Positions 44,565 to 53,022 of a stretch of 64,000 nucleotides of DNA are shown here, one piece after another (the stretch's first letter is position 1; the number at the start of each line of letters is the position of its first letter). The notes beneath the pieces are model-generated. The model did no database searches. It had not been told where the DNA came from and was given only the letters and a program-made list of their open reading frames with translations. The position numbers were made by a program, and so were the translations under genes. The stretch comes from Prevotella sp. UBA4330. Lineage in GTDB: Bacteria > Bacteroidota > Bacteroidia > Bacteroidales > Bacteroidaceae. The stretch is from the NCBI GenBank assembly GCA_002394385.1, contig DGTS01000008.1:1-64000 (forward strand), given 5' to 3'.

Positions 44565-44677
44565 CGTTCTCATTGATGCCCTTTGACATCCTCATTGATG
44601 CCCTTTTGCATCCTCATTCATATATAAATGGGAAATGACTTGTATGCTATTCATTTCCCAGATGATGCAACATCCTC

Positions 44678-46084
44678 TTACATATATCCCAGCCAGCGCA
44701 GGATGTCGTTAAGATTGGCAACGACCATGAGCAGGATGAGGATGCCGAAACCAATGTACTCGGCGTAGAGAAGGAACTTCTCCGACGGCTTGCGCCCCGT
44801 AATCATCTCGTAGATGAGGAAGAGAACGTGGCCTCCGTCGAGTGCGGGGATGGGCAGGATGTTCATGAAGGCGAGGATGATTGACAGGAATGCGGTCATC
44901 AGCCAGAACGAGTGCCAGTCCCATGTCGGCGGGAAGAGGCTTCCTATGGCACCGAAACCGCCGAGCGACTTGGCACCTTCTGCCGAGAAGACGTAGCGCA
45001 GGTCGCTGACATATCCTTTCAGAGTGTTCCATCCGTAGGCTATTCCTGCGGGGATGCTCTCAAAGAAACCGTACTTCACCTCGGTGGGTTTGTAGTATGT
45101 TGCTATGCTTGTCTGTGTCACGCCGAGCAGGAGTTCTGGGGTGAGAACAACCTGAAGGGAGTCTGTTGCCTTGGTGGCTGCGTGCTCGATGACCACACTG
45201 GCGTTTCTCACCTTCATCGAGTCGGCTGGCGATTGTGCTGTCGCGAGCATGTCGTTGAGCACTCCGCGCTGGTAGTTGAACTCGTTCCATGAGTCGATAG
45301 CCTTTCCGTTGATGGCAACGAGACGGTCGCCCTTCTTTATTCCAGCCTTCATGGCAGGAGAGTTGGGCAGCACGCTGTCTATCTCTGCAGGCACGAAGGG
45401 ACGCGCAAAGACAGGTTCGTCCTTGAGCATCGTGAGCAGACTCATGTCGCCTGGCATCTTTATGTCAATCTTCTTGCTTGCAACAATCTTGCCGGTAGAG
45501 TCGGTCTGGTTGCGAACCACCTGCACCGTCTGTGCGTCGGCGATGTGTCGATAGACGTCAACATTGAATTTTCCGAAGTCGTTGTTGTCATATCCCACGA
45601 GGATGTCATGGTCTTGAAATCCCAGTTTCTTTGCCTCGGTGTTGAATTTCCAACCCATCGAGAGGTCGCTTGTCTTGAAATAGGAGTCTCCCCAGGTGAA
45701 AAGCACCATAGAGTAGATGAACAGTGCGAGGAGGAAATTGACGAGAACGCCGCCTATCATGATGAGCAGTCGCTGCCATGCGGGCTTCGTTCGGAACTCC
45801 CACGGCTGTGCCGGTTGCTTCATTTGTTCGGTGTCGAAACTCTCGTCTATCATTCCCGATATTTTGCAATAGCCTCCCAGAGGGAGCCATCCGATGCCGT
45901 AGGTGGTGTCAGACTTCTTCGGCTTGAATTCAAAAAGATGGAACCAAGGGTCGAAGAAGAGGTAGAACTTCTCTACTCTTACGCCGAAGAGTTTTGAAAA
46001 AAAGAAGTGTCCTCCCTCGTGAAGGAGCACTAAGAGCGAGATTGCCAGCATGAACTGCAGCAGTCTGATTAAGAATTCTTCCAT
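44678..46084 (-). CDS. rseP: RIP metalloprotease RseP (site-2 protease)
   Basis: Inner membrane zinc protease that cuts regulators within the membrane, for example anti-sigma factors. The active site HEGGH is at residues 22-26 in the first membrane helix, with the second catalytic motif in NILPIPALDGGHVLF near the C-terminus. Two PDZ domains lie between (residues about 130-330, with MKAGIKKGDRLVAINGKAID). The 468-residue length is typical for Bacteroidetes. Last gene of the tsaB-DUF4290-murA-rimM-dxr-rseP cluster, 37 bp after dxr. Confidence 0.95.
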   Translation of the reverse strand: MEEFLIRLLQFMLAISLLVLLHEGGHFFFSKLFGVRVEKFYLFFDPWFHLFEFKPKKSDTTYGIGWLPLGGYCKISGMIDESFDTEQMKQPAQPWEFRTKPAWQRLLIMIGGVLVNFLLALFIYSMVLFTWGDSYFKTSDLSMGWKFNTEAKKLGFQDHDILVGYDNNDFGKFNVDVYRHIADAQTVQVVRNQTDSTGKIVASKKIDIKMPGDMSLLTMLKDEPVFARPFVPAEIDSVLPNSPAMKAGIKKGDRLVAINGKAIDSWNEFNYQRGVLNDMLATAQSPADSMKVRNASVVIEHAATKATDSLQVVLTPELLLGVTQTSIATYYKPTEVKYGFFESIPAGIAYGWNTLKGYVSDLRYVFSAEGAKSLGGFGAIGSLFPPTWDWHSFWLMTAFLSIILAFMNILPIPALDGGHVLFLIYEMITGRKPSEKFLLYAEYIGFGILILLMVVANLNDILRWLGYM

Positions 46085-46121
46085 TAAAATTACACGTTTT
46101 TATTAGTTGTAAATTATCCTT

Positions 46122-47276
46122 TTATCCGTTAATTAGTTCCCTTGCTATTGCCCTTGCCTCGCGATCGGTCTCGATGTAAACATCGTAGTCGGGGCTGGCA
46201 CTGAACGTGGCGCGCTGCATGGTGCGCTCTATGGTCTCTGCTATCTGTGGGAACGAGCATCGGTCTTCGAGGAACGCACGGTTCACTATCTCGTTGGCGG
46301 CGTTCACGATACATGGCATGTTGCCTCCGCGATGTATCGCCTCGAATGCGAGTGCGAGGCAGCGGAACTTCTCAAGGTCGGGCTCGAAGAACTCCAGCGG
46401 GTGCTTGAAGAGGTCGAGACGGTCGCCGGTGAGCGTGAGACGGTCGGGGAACGAGAAGGCGTATTGTATCGGCAGGCGCATGTCGGGGACACCCAGTTGC
46501 GCCTTCACAGCACCGTCGCAGAACTGCACTGCACTGTGAACAATCGACTGTGGGTGGACAAGCACCTGTATCTGACTGGCTTCCACGCCGAAGAGCCATT
46601 TCGCCTCTATCACCTCGAAGCCCTTGTTCATCATTGTGGCAGAGTCTATTGTTATCTTCGCTCCCATGTCCCAAGTGGGGTGTTTCAGCGCATCCGCCTT
46701 GGTGACGTGCGCTATCTGCTCCCTTGTCATCAGTCGGAACGGTCCTCCCGAGGCAGTGAGCAGTATCTTGTCGATGGGGTTGTCGCCCTCGCCCACAATG
46801 CTTTGGAATATGGCGGAGTGCTCGCTATCGACGGGAAGTATCGGCGCATGGTTCTCCATCGCCAACTGCGTGATGAGTTCTCCAGCCACCACCAGGGTCT
46901 CCTTGTTGGCAAGGCATATCTTCTTCTTTGCCTTGATGGCATGGATAGTGGGCGAAAGACCGGCAAAGCCCACCATCGCCGTGAGCACCATGTCGATGGG
47001 GTCGGCCTCCACAATCTCGTCAATGGCACGTGCTCCGGCATACACCTTCACCTCGGGAACATCGCTGAGCAATGCCTTCAGTTCGTCGTAGCGCGACTCG
47101 TTGGCAATGACCACTGCTGCCGGACGGAACTTTCGTGCCTGCTCGGCCAGTTCGTTGACGCGGTTGTTTGCCGTGAGGCAATACACCTCATACAGGTCGC
47201 TGTGCTCCTCGATTACCTCCAGAGCCTGCGTCCCGATGCTTCCTGTTGAGCCTAATATGGCTATTTGCTTCTTCAT
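46122..47276 (-). CDS. dxr: 1-deoxy-D-xylulose 5-phosphate reductoisomerase
   Basis: Second enzyme of the MEP pathway for isoprenoids, making MEP with NADPH. The N-terminal Rossmann motif is ILGSTGSIGTQAL; NKETLVVAGELI and LPVDSEHSAIFQ mark the catalytic and metal-binding region, and the C-terminal helical domain is intact. The 384-residue length is normal. Placed 17 bp after rimM and 37 bp before rseP, an arrangement conserved in Bacteroidetes. Confidence 0.97.
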   Translation of the reverse strand: MKKQIAILGSTGSIGTQALEVIEEHSDLYEVYCLTANNRVNELAEQARKFRPAAVVIANESRYDELKALLSDVPEVKVYAGARAIDEIVEADPIDMVLTAMVGFAGLSPTIHAIKAKKKICLANKETLVVAGELITQLAMENHAPILPVDSEHSAIFQSIVGEGDNPIDKILLTASGGPFRLMTREQIAHVTKADALKHPTWDMGAKITIDSATMMNKGFEVIEAKWLFGVEASQIQVLVHPQSIVHSAVQFCDGAVKAQLGVPDMRLPIQYAFSFPDRLTLTGDRLDLFKHPLEFFEPDLEKFRCLALAFEAIHRGGNMPCIVNAANEIVNRAFLEDRCSFPQIAETIERTMQRATFSASPDYDVYIETDREARAIARELING

Positions 47277-47293
47277 GATTGTTGTTTTCTTTG

Positions 47294-47815
47294 TCAGATG
47301 TCGAGAAGCCCTTCGGGCAACTCCATCTCTATGGTTTGCTTTTCGGCATCGATATGTCTTATCAGTTCTGGCGATGCGGGTATCAGCAGTTCGCCGCCCT
47401 TCTCGGTTTTCACCTCGAAGAGAATGTTCTGTGTGCTGTCGTCGATGCCGCAGATGGTTCCTACCACCTTATTATATATATTGTCTATCAGACAGAATCC
47501 GTTGAGTTCGTTCAGCGAGAAGTCACCGTCGGTGCTGTCGGAAAGTTGTCGCGGGAAGAATACTTCGCAGTTGGTGAGTTCGCGAGCCTGCTCCTGGGTG
47601 TCGATGTCGCAGAACTTCACCAGTGCCGTCTCGTCGGTGCGGAAACGGTACTCCTCAAAGAAGAAAGGTACTAGGATGCCGTCGAGCAGCAGTACCACAT
47701 ATTCAGCATCGACGCGGTCGAACACATCGTCGCTGAACATCATGGTCACTTCGCCCTTCACTCCGTGCGGCTTGCCTATCTTTCCTATGCGATAAACGTC
47801 CTCTTCTCTTATCAT
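47294..47815 (-). CDS. rimM: Ribosome maturation factor RimM
   Basis: Assists 30S subunit maturation by binding uS19. The N-terminal beta-barrel opening VYRIGKIGKPHGVKGEV is diagnostic, and the C-terminal PRC-barrel-like domain has GFCLIDNIYNKVVGTICG. The 173-residue length is normal. A tandem TTGTCAACTTG repeat lies immediately upstream, between it and murA. Confidence 0.94.
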   Translation of the reverse strand: MIREEDVYRIGKIGKPHGVKGEVTMMFSDDVFDRVDAEYVVLLLDGILVPFFFEEYRFRTDETALVKFCDIDTQEQARELTNCEVFFPRQLSDSTDGDFSLNELNGFCLIDNIYNKVVGTICGIDDSTQNILFEVKTEKGGELLIPASPELIRHIDAEKQTIEMELPEGLLDI

Positions 47816-47823
47816 TGTTTTCG

Positions 47824-47909
47824 TTGACTAATTACTTGTCAACTTGTCAACTTGTTTACTTGTCAACTTGTTTACTTGACAACTTGTTTACTTGACAACT
47901 TGTCAACTC
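47824..47909. repeat. TTGTCAACTTG/TTGTTTACTTG tandem array
   Basis: About seven imperfect units of 10-12 bp fill the murA-rimM gap. The array reaches into the murA gene: the murA stop codon (47903-47905) is read from within a TTGTCAACT unit. Confidence 0.85.
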
Positions 47910-49249
47910 TCCACACGTGTTATTCGTGCGCCGAGAGCATTGAGTCGTCTCTCAATGTTCTCATATCCGCGGTCTATCTGCCCTATGTTGTCAATGCGGC
48001 TGGTGCCGTTTGCGGTGAGTGCCGCTATGAGCAGTGCTATACCAGCACGTATGTCGGGACTCGTCATACGTCCTGCACGCAGGCGTTTCTGATGGTCGTG
48101 ACCCACGACCACAGCCCTGTGGGGGTCGCAGAGTATTATCTGTGCACCCATGTCAATGAGTTTGTCAACGAAGAACAGGCGGCTCTCGAACATCTTCTGA
48201 TGGATGAGTACTGAGCCGCGTGCCTGTGTTGCCACGACGAGAAGCACCGAGATGAGGTCAGGAGTCAATCCTGGCCACGGCGCGTCGGCAAGAGTCATTA
48301 TCGAGCCGTCGATGAACGAATCGACAACATAATGCGGCTGACGTGGAATGAAAAGGTCGTCGCCTTCGGCGATAATCTCCACTCCCAATCGGCGGAAGGC
48401 ATCGGGGATGATGCCAAGGTTGCGCAGCGACACGTCCTTGATGCGTATGCCGTCGCCAATCATCGCCGCCATGCCGATGAACGAGCCCACCTCAATCATG
48501 TCGGGCAGTATCTTGTGCTCTGCACCGCCAAGCGATGCCACACCATCAATGGTGAGCAGATTGCTGCCAATGCCCGAGATGTGTGCCCCCATCTTGTTCA
48601 GCATGGTGCACAGTTGCTGTATGTACGGTTCGCAAGCGGCGTTATATATCGTCGTTGTGCCCTCGGCGAGCACGGCAGCCATGATGATGTTTGCCGTTCC
48701 CGTCACGCTGGCCTCGTCAAGCAGCATATATGTGCCCTTGAGAGAGTTGCTGCGTTGCTTGTCGCCAGCATTCTCCTCGGGCAGTGCCTGTATCTCATAA
48801 ACGTTGCGATTGTCGTTGAACTCGAAGCGCGCGCCAAGGTTCTTGAATCCCAGGAAGTGGGTGTCCAGACGGCGGCGTCCTATCTTGTCGCCGCCAGGTT
48901 CTGCCACCACCGCCTTGCCGAAACGAGCCAGCAGCGGACCAATCATGAGCACCGAGCCGCGCAGGGCAGAGCACTTGCGCACGAAAACATCGCTGCCAAG
49001 ATAGTCGAGATTGAGGTTTGCCGAGCAGAACACATAGTCGCCCTCGCCCAGTTTCTCTACCTCCACGCCCATGTCGCGCAGCAGTTGTATGAGGTTGTTG
49101 ACATCAAGGATGTCGGGAACATTGCATATCCTCACCTTCTCTGCCGTGAGCAGCGATGCGCAAATCACCTGCAGAGCCTCGTTCTTCGCTCCCTGCGGCA
49201 CGATGGTGCCGCTAAGCATGTGACCACCTTCGATAATGAATGATTGCAT
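47903..49249 (-). CDS. murA: UDP-N-acetylglucosamine 1-carboxyvinyltransferase, Cys-to-Asp form
   Basis: First committed step of peptidoglycan synthesis, adding enolpyruvate to UDP-GlcNAc. The fold is complete (GGHMLSGTIVPQGAKNEAL at the start, RGSVLMIGPLLARFG, RTG-like loops). The active-site loop reads AEPGGDKIGRRRLDTH: Asp121 stands where most MurA have the fosfomycin-reactive Cys. In Mycobacterium and Chlamydia this swap gives natural fosfomycin insensitivity. The stop codon lies in an adjacent DNA repeat. Located 15 bp after the DUF4290 gene. Confidence 0.96.
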   Translation of the reverse strand: MQSFIIEGGHMLSGTIVPQGAKNEALQVICASLLTAEKVRICNVPDILDVNNLIQLLRDMGVEVEKLGEGDYVFCSANLNLDYLGSDVFVRKCSALRGSVLMIGPLLARFGKAVVAEPGGDKIGRRRLDTHFLGFKNLGARFEFNDNRNVYEIQALPEENAGDKQRSNSLKGTYMLLDEASVTGTANIIMAAVLAEGTTTIYNAACEPYIQQLCTMLNKMGAHISGIGSNLLTIDGVASLGGAEHKILPDMIEVGSFIGMAAMIGDGIRIKDVSLRNLGIIPDAFRRLGVEIIAEGDDLFIPRQPHYVVDSFIDGSIMTLADAPWPGLTPDLISVLLVVATQARGSVLIHQKMFESRLFFVDKLIDMGAQIILCDPHRAVVVGHDHQKRLRAGRMTSPDIRAGIALLIAALTANGTSRIDNIGQIDRGYENIERRLNALGARITRVES

Positions 49250-49264
49250 ATCAGATGGGTTTGG

Positions 49265-49876
49265 TTATTTTCTTTTTCTTTTCTTTGACTGCTGAGGTTG
49301 CACTGGCTGCTTCTGCTGATACTGTGTGTCGAACTTGAACGTGGCAAGGTCGAGTTGTATCACGCCGTCGGTGAACCGCGCCAGGTCGCTTGCTATCTTC
49401 TCGTCGTCGTTGGAGCCATGACCCCATTGCGACAGATTGTGCTTCATCTGGTTGGCTGTGAGACGTGTCAGTTGGTCGCGCTCCTTGCCTGCAGGCATAG
49501 TCTTCAGTTTCTCGAAGAGTTCGAACATCATCTTGCCGTAGTGCCTTACAGGAATCTTCTGCATGGGATACTCCATCGGTTCGGGCTTGGTGGCAATCTT
49601 GAGTGCCCCCGACACATCGTAAGGATAGTCGATGTCGAGTTTGAAACCGCTCATTATGGCGAGATGATCCCACAGTTTGCGCTCGTGGTCGATGCTCTCC
49701 TTGTTCTTCGGAACCATCTGTCCCATCACCTTGATGATGGTGTTGGCACAGCGCTGACGCTCCTGTTTCGACTCCAGAGTCATGGCATAGTCAACCATGT
49801 TCTGCACTTCCCGACCATACTCGGGCATCACCAGTTTCTCGCGTTGGGTGTTGTAGTCAAGTCCTTCAATATTCAT
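49265..49876 (-). CDS. DUF4290 domain protein
   Basis: A 203-residue cytosolic protein typical of Bacteroidetes and normally next to murA, as here. The opening DYNTQREKLVMPEYGREVQ and MGQMVPK..DHERKLWDHL are family features. The tail is basic (KKRKRK). Function unknown; conserved placement with murA-rimM-dxr suggests a housekeeping role. 15 bp upstream of murA. Confidence 0.85.
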   Translation of the reverse strand: MNIEGLDYNTQREKLVMPEYGREVQNMVDYAMTLESKQERQRCANTIIKVMGQMVPKNKESIDHERKLWDHLAIMSGFKLDIDYPYDVSGALKIATKPEPMEYPMQKIPVRHYGKMMFELFEKLKTMPAGKERDQLTRLTANQMKHNLSQWGHGSNDDEKIASDLARFTDGVIQLDLATFKFDTQYQQKQPVQPQQSKKRKRK

Positions 49877-49917
49877 ATTTCGTCACAATTATTATTTTCC
49901 TATCAGTTCCTATCCCA

Positions 49918-49953
49918 CCTCTCTCCCCCTCGGGGGAGTCGGAGAGGGGTTTC
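49918..49953. repeat. GC-rich hairpin between tsaB and DUF4290 genes
   Basis: CCCTCTCCCCCTCGGGGGAG..GGAGAGGGG; the family member most similar to those inside the GH3 and helicase genes. Sits within the likely operon. Confidence 0.7.
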
Positions 49954-49958
49954 TTTCC

Positions 49959-50648
49959 TTAAATAAGTTTCTTCGGCATCTTCGCCACAAAGTCTTTCAG
50001 ATAGAACGGGACGAAGTAGGCCACGTCCTCATATTCCTTCTGCACCCACTTTCTCTCGGCCAGCGGGAACATATACTTTGCCAACGGCTCAATACCTTCT
50101 ATCAGGTGGGCATTGGGATGATTTATCGTCTCCATGCATTTCGCCGCCCCGTTGCCAAAGAAGTAAACAGGGTGGTTGTCGAGAAATTCGCGATAAGTAT
50201 CGCCGTCAACAACATCGGCGCGGGTCTCGCGCAGAGGCTTCAGGGCACGGTCGTAGATGGCAGAATACACCTCCATGCGCCGAGCGTCTATCATAGGGCA
50301 GAGCAGGGCGTCCTTCTCAATCTCGTGGTTCAGCAACACAGGCACTGCCATCACCTCCAGAGTAGGCACCGCCAGCAAAGGCACATCCCTGCCATAGCAG
50401 ATACCCTTAGCCATAGAAACACCGATGCGCAAGCCAGTGTAAGAACCGGGACCCTGACTCACTGCCACAGCACCAAGTGGAATGGCGTGGTTGTCAGTGA
50501 ACGACAACGCCTCGTCAACGAAAACACCCAGGCTCACGGCATGGTTCGGACCGCTATGATCCTCCTCCTTGAAGATGCACTGACCGTTCTCGCTCATCGC
50601 TACAGAACATACATCGGTGCTCGTCTCTATGCTTAAAATACACGACAT
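49959..50648 (-). CDS. tsaB: tRNA N6-threonylcarbamoyladenosine synthesis protein TsaB
   Basis: Partner of TsaD and TsaE in making t6A at position 37 of ANN-decoding tRNAs. N-terminal ASKHA fold with ILSIETSTDVCSVAM and the dimer region AVSQGPGSYTGLRIGVSMAKG. The 229-residue length is typical. First gene of the minus-strand cluster, divergent from yicC. Confidence 0.94.
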   Translation of the reverse strand: MSCILSIETSTDVCSVAMSENGQCIFKEEDHSGPNHAVSLGVFVDEALSFTDNHAIPLGAVAVSQGPGSYTGLRIGVSMAKGICYGRDVPLLAVPTLEVMAVPVLLNHEIEKDALLCPMIDARRMEVYSAIYDRALKPLRETRADVVDGDTYREFLDNHPVYFFGNGAAKCMETINHPNAHLIEGIEPLAKYMFPLAERKWVQKEYEDVAYFVPFYLKDFVAKMPKKLI

Positions 50649-50675
50649 AAATCAATGATAGTCTTAATAATTTTG

Positions 50676-50683
50676 CAAAATTA
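50676..50683 (-). promoter_or_regulatory. -7 box TAATTTTG for tsaB
   Basis: TAnnTTTG on the minus strand 28 bp before the tsaB start. Confidence 0.6.
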
Positions 50684-50705
50684 CGCATTTTTCCAGAAAA
50701 AATAG

Positions 50706-50713
50706 TACTTTTG
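50706..50713 (+). promoter_or_regulatory. -7 box TACTTTTG for yicC
   Basis: TAnnTTTG 25 bp before the yicC start, back to back with the tsaB promoter. Confidence 0.65.
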
Positions 50714-50738
50714 CAAAAAATTAACGCGAAAGATACTT

Positions 50739-51617
50739 ATGATACAGTCAATGACAGGTTACGGCAAAGCCGTTGTCACCTATAAGGAGAAGAAAATAAA
50801 CGTAGAGATTAAGTCGCTCAACTCAAAGGCTCTCGACCTCTCTACACGCATCGCGCCGCTCTATCGCGAGAAGGAGATGGAGATGCGACAGATGGTATCA
50901 ACAGCCCTCGTCAGAGGAAAAGTTGACCTCAATGTGTGGATTGAGAAAGACGCTGGGGCTGATGCCACGCCCATCAACAGCGCCCTCGTCGAGAACTATT
51001 ACAGGCAGATAAAGGATATTGCAGAGAAAGTGGGATTCGAGGTGGCACCCGATATGCTGCTGCCTACACTCATGCGAATGCCCGACGTGCTCACCAAGAC
51101 CGAGGTGGAAACACTTGCCGACGAGGAATGGGCAGCCGTGAAGCAGGCACTCATACAGGCCATCGAGGCTATTACTGAGTTCCGACGTCAGGAGGGAGCG
51201 GCATTGCAGAAAAAGTTCACCGAGAAAATTGACAACATCGCGGCACTCCTGGCAAGCATCGAGCCTTACGAGAAGTCTCGGGTAGAGAAGATACGTCAGC
51301 GCATCGTTGACGGACTGAGCACCATCCCCGAAGTGGAGTACGACAAAAACCGGCTAGAGCAGGAACTCATCTATTACATCGAGAAACTCGACATCAGCGA
51401 GGAGAAACAGCGACTCGCCAACCATCTGCGCTACTTCCGCGAGACAATGGAGCAAGACGACTGCCAGGGAAAGAAACTCGGATTCATCGCACAGGAAATG
51501 GGACGAGAGATAAACACCACTGGCTCGAAAAGCAACCTCGCCGAGATGCAGAACATCGTCGTCAAAATGAAAGACGAACTTGAGCAGATTAAAGAGCAAG
51601 TGCTGAACGCTTTGTAA
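50739..51617 (+). CDS. yicC: YicC family endoribonuclease
   Basis: 292-residue protein with the MIQSMTGYGKA opening and the C-terminal DUF1732 segment (NTTGSKSNLAEMQNIVVKMK) that define YicC, an RNase with a role in stress and sRNA turnover. In other Bacteroidetes it is often followed directly by gmk and nadD; here 5 kb of secreted-protein genes intervene. A 20-bp repeat hairpin begins at the base after the stop codon. Confidence 0.93.
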   Translation: MIQSMTGYGKAVVTYKEKKINVEIKSLNSKALDLSTRIAPLYREKEMEMRQMVSTALVRGKVDLNVWIEKDAGADATPINSALVENYYRQIKDIAEKVGFEVAPDMLLPTLMRMPDVLTKTEVETLADEEWAAVKQALIQAIEAITEFRRQEGAALQKKFTEKIDNIAALLASIEPYEKSRVEKIRQRIVDGLSTIPEVEYDKNRLEQELIYYIEKLDISEEKQRLANHLRYFRETMEQDDCQGKKLGFIAQEMGREINTTGSKSNLAEMQNIVVKMKDELEQIKEQVLNAL

Positions 51618-51693
51618 GGTTGAAGGTTGAGGGTTGAAGGTTAGGCGACATTAGTATTCTTAGCAAACTTCGCTCAACCCTCAACCTTCAACC
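51618..51693. terminator. Perfect 20-bp inverted repeat of GGTTGAA units
   Basis: 51618-51637 and 51674-51693 are perfect inverted copies (units GGTTGAA/TTCAACC). It lies between the converging yicC and propeller genes and marks the left edge of the 5-kb insertion between yicC and gmk. Confidence 0.8.
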
Positions 51694-51699
51694 ATCTTC

Positions 51700-52842
51700 T
51701 CAGCGCTCAACATCCAAGATTACTTTCCATGCCGAACGCTCACCCTCGGCACCAGGTATGAGTTTCATCTTACCGTTTGTCCATAAAGCACCAGAGAAGA
51801 TATGGTCGCCAGCAGCATAAACGTTGCCATTATAAACGGCAATAGACGTGATGCGCCCCATCTCATTCATTTTGTCAATAGTCATAGGCTTGCCGTTTTT
51901 CCATATACGCGGCATATTTATAACGGTGTTGTTTTCACCCGTAAGCTTGTCTGCGGTTCCCCCCACATATACATCGTTGCCGTCAATGACGATGCATTCT
52001 GCCATCGGGATGTTGTTATTCTTCACAAGAACAGTCTCCATCTTGCCGTTTTTCCATAATGTGAGACTGTTGTCGTCTGTATCTTTGTTCTCGCGAGACA
52101 CCATAGTGGTGTAAACGTCATTGCCGGAAACGCCAATGGCGGTGAAACCAAACATCGTGATGCCGCCGTCGGGAGCGGGATAGGTGGTCAGTTTCCCGTT
52201 CTTCCATACCGCACCAACACCCTGCCATATGTCGTCACCATAAATTCTGCCGCATGCATACACATCATTTCCTGACACAGCGATGTCTTCCAACGAGCAG
52301 TTGGTGTATTCTCCCATTTCCATTGAGGTCATGTTGCCGTCCTCATCCCATATAGCGGGATATTTCTCAATGCCTTGATCATTGCCCAAATTTTCCAGGC
52401 AGCCTACCACTTTCACCTGTTCTCCGACGCAACAGAGTTTCATGTCTTCTGCCAATTCACTATCCTGAAGTCTGGTGAATTTACCTTTGTTATAGATAAA
52501 AGGCATAAGAAAGAAATTTTCTTTTTTCTTTGCATATCCCCAGTACACACGTTCCCCGTTTACAATAATCATGTCCTGAGCATCGAAATCGTCGTATCCT
52601 TCGGGTATTCCTATCTCATCTGTGATAATCGTTGACTTTCCGTCCTTCCAGTAAACCGAGTTCGCCTTGCCGTCGGGATATTCCTCAAAGTTGACGTTGT
52701 CGCTCATATCTCTCTCATAACCAAGGATATAAACGCCACTTACTTTTTTGATGTTGCCATCGTTGCTCGTGTTGGCAAACACCTCTCCCTGATTGCCTAT
52801 GTTGCAAGCAATAACCAATAAAGCAATAAGATACTTTTTCAT
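51700..52842 (-). CDS. Secreted seven-repeat beta-propeller-like protein
   Basis: 380 residues with a signal peptide ending EVFANT. Seven related repeats carry a W/Y-x-x-G-K signature: VYWKDGKSTI, FIYNKGKFTRL, AIWDEDGNMTSM, AVWKNGKLTTY, TLWKNGKMETV, RIWKNGKPMTI, ALWTNGKMKLI, each preceded by a strand like VSGNDVYACG. Seven such units suggest a seven-bladed propeller. No enzyme motif is visible; it is probably a binding protein of the envelope or surface. Confidence 0.7.
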   Translation of the reverse strand: MKKYLIALLVIACNIGNQGEVFANTSNDGNIKKVSGVYILGYERDMSDNVNFEEYPDGKANSVYWKDGKSTIITDEIGIPEGYDDFDAQDMIIVNGERVYWGYAKKKENFFLMPFIYNKGKFTRLQDSELAEDMKLCCVGEQVKVVGCLENLGNDQGIEKYPAIWDEDGNMTSMEMGEYTNCSLEDIAVSGNDVYACGRIYGDDIWQGVGAVWKNGKLTTYPAPDGGITMFGFTAIGVSGNDVYTTMVSRENKDTDDNSLTLWKNGKMETVLVKNNNIPMAECIVIDGNDVYVGGTADKLTGENNTVINMPRIWKNGKPMTIDKMNEMGRITSIAVYNGNVYAAGDHIFSGALWTNGKMKLIPGAEGERSAWKVILDVER

Positions 52843-52868
52843 ATGTTTTTGTTTTTAGGTTTCAGTGG

Positions 52869-52876
52869 CAAAGATA
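52869..52876 (-). promoter_or_regulatory. -7 box TATCTTTG for the propeller gene
   Basis: Perfect TAnnTTTG on the minus strand 27 bp before the start. Confidence 0.65.
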
Positions 52877-52957
52877 GAAAAAAGAATTGAAAAACCTATA
52901 AAACATAAAACTTTTTTTCTCTGTGGTGTTTTCATGAGAATTAGTGCAGAACATGAA

Positions 52958-52991
52958 GCAGTCAGCCCCGTTGCTTAGCGGAGCCGACTGC
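52958..52991 (-). terminator. Hairpin after the DUF4353 gene
   Basis: GCAGTC..CCG (52958-52970) pairs with CGG..GACTGC (52979-52991) with two mismatches, 32 bp past the stop codon of the minus-strand gene. The T run is weak. Confidence 0.5.
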
Positions 52992-53022
52992 ATATAATGG
53001 TAGAATGGCGTTCTTCAACTTT

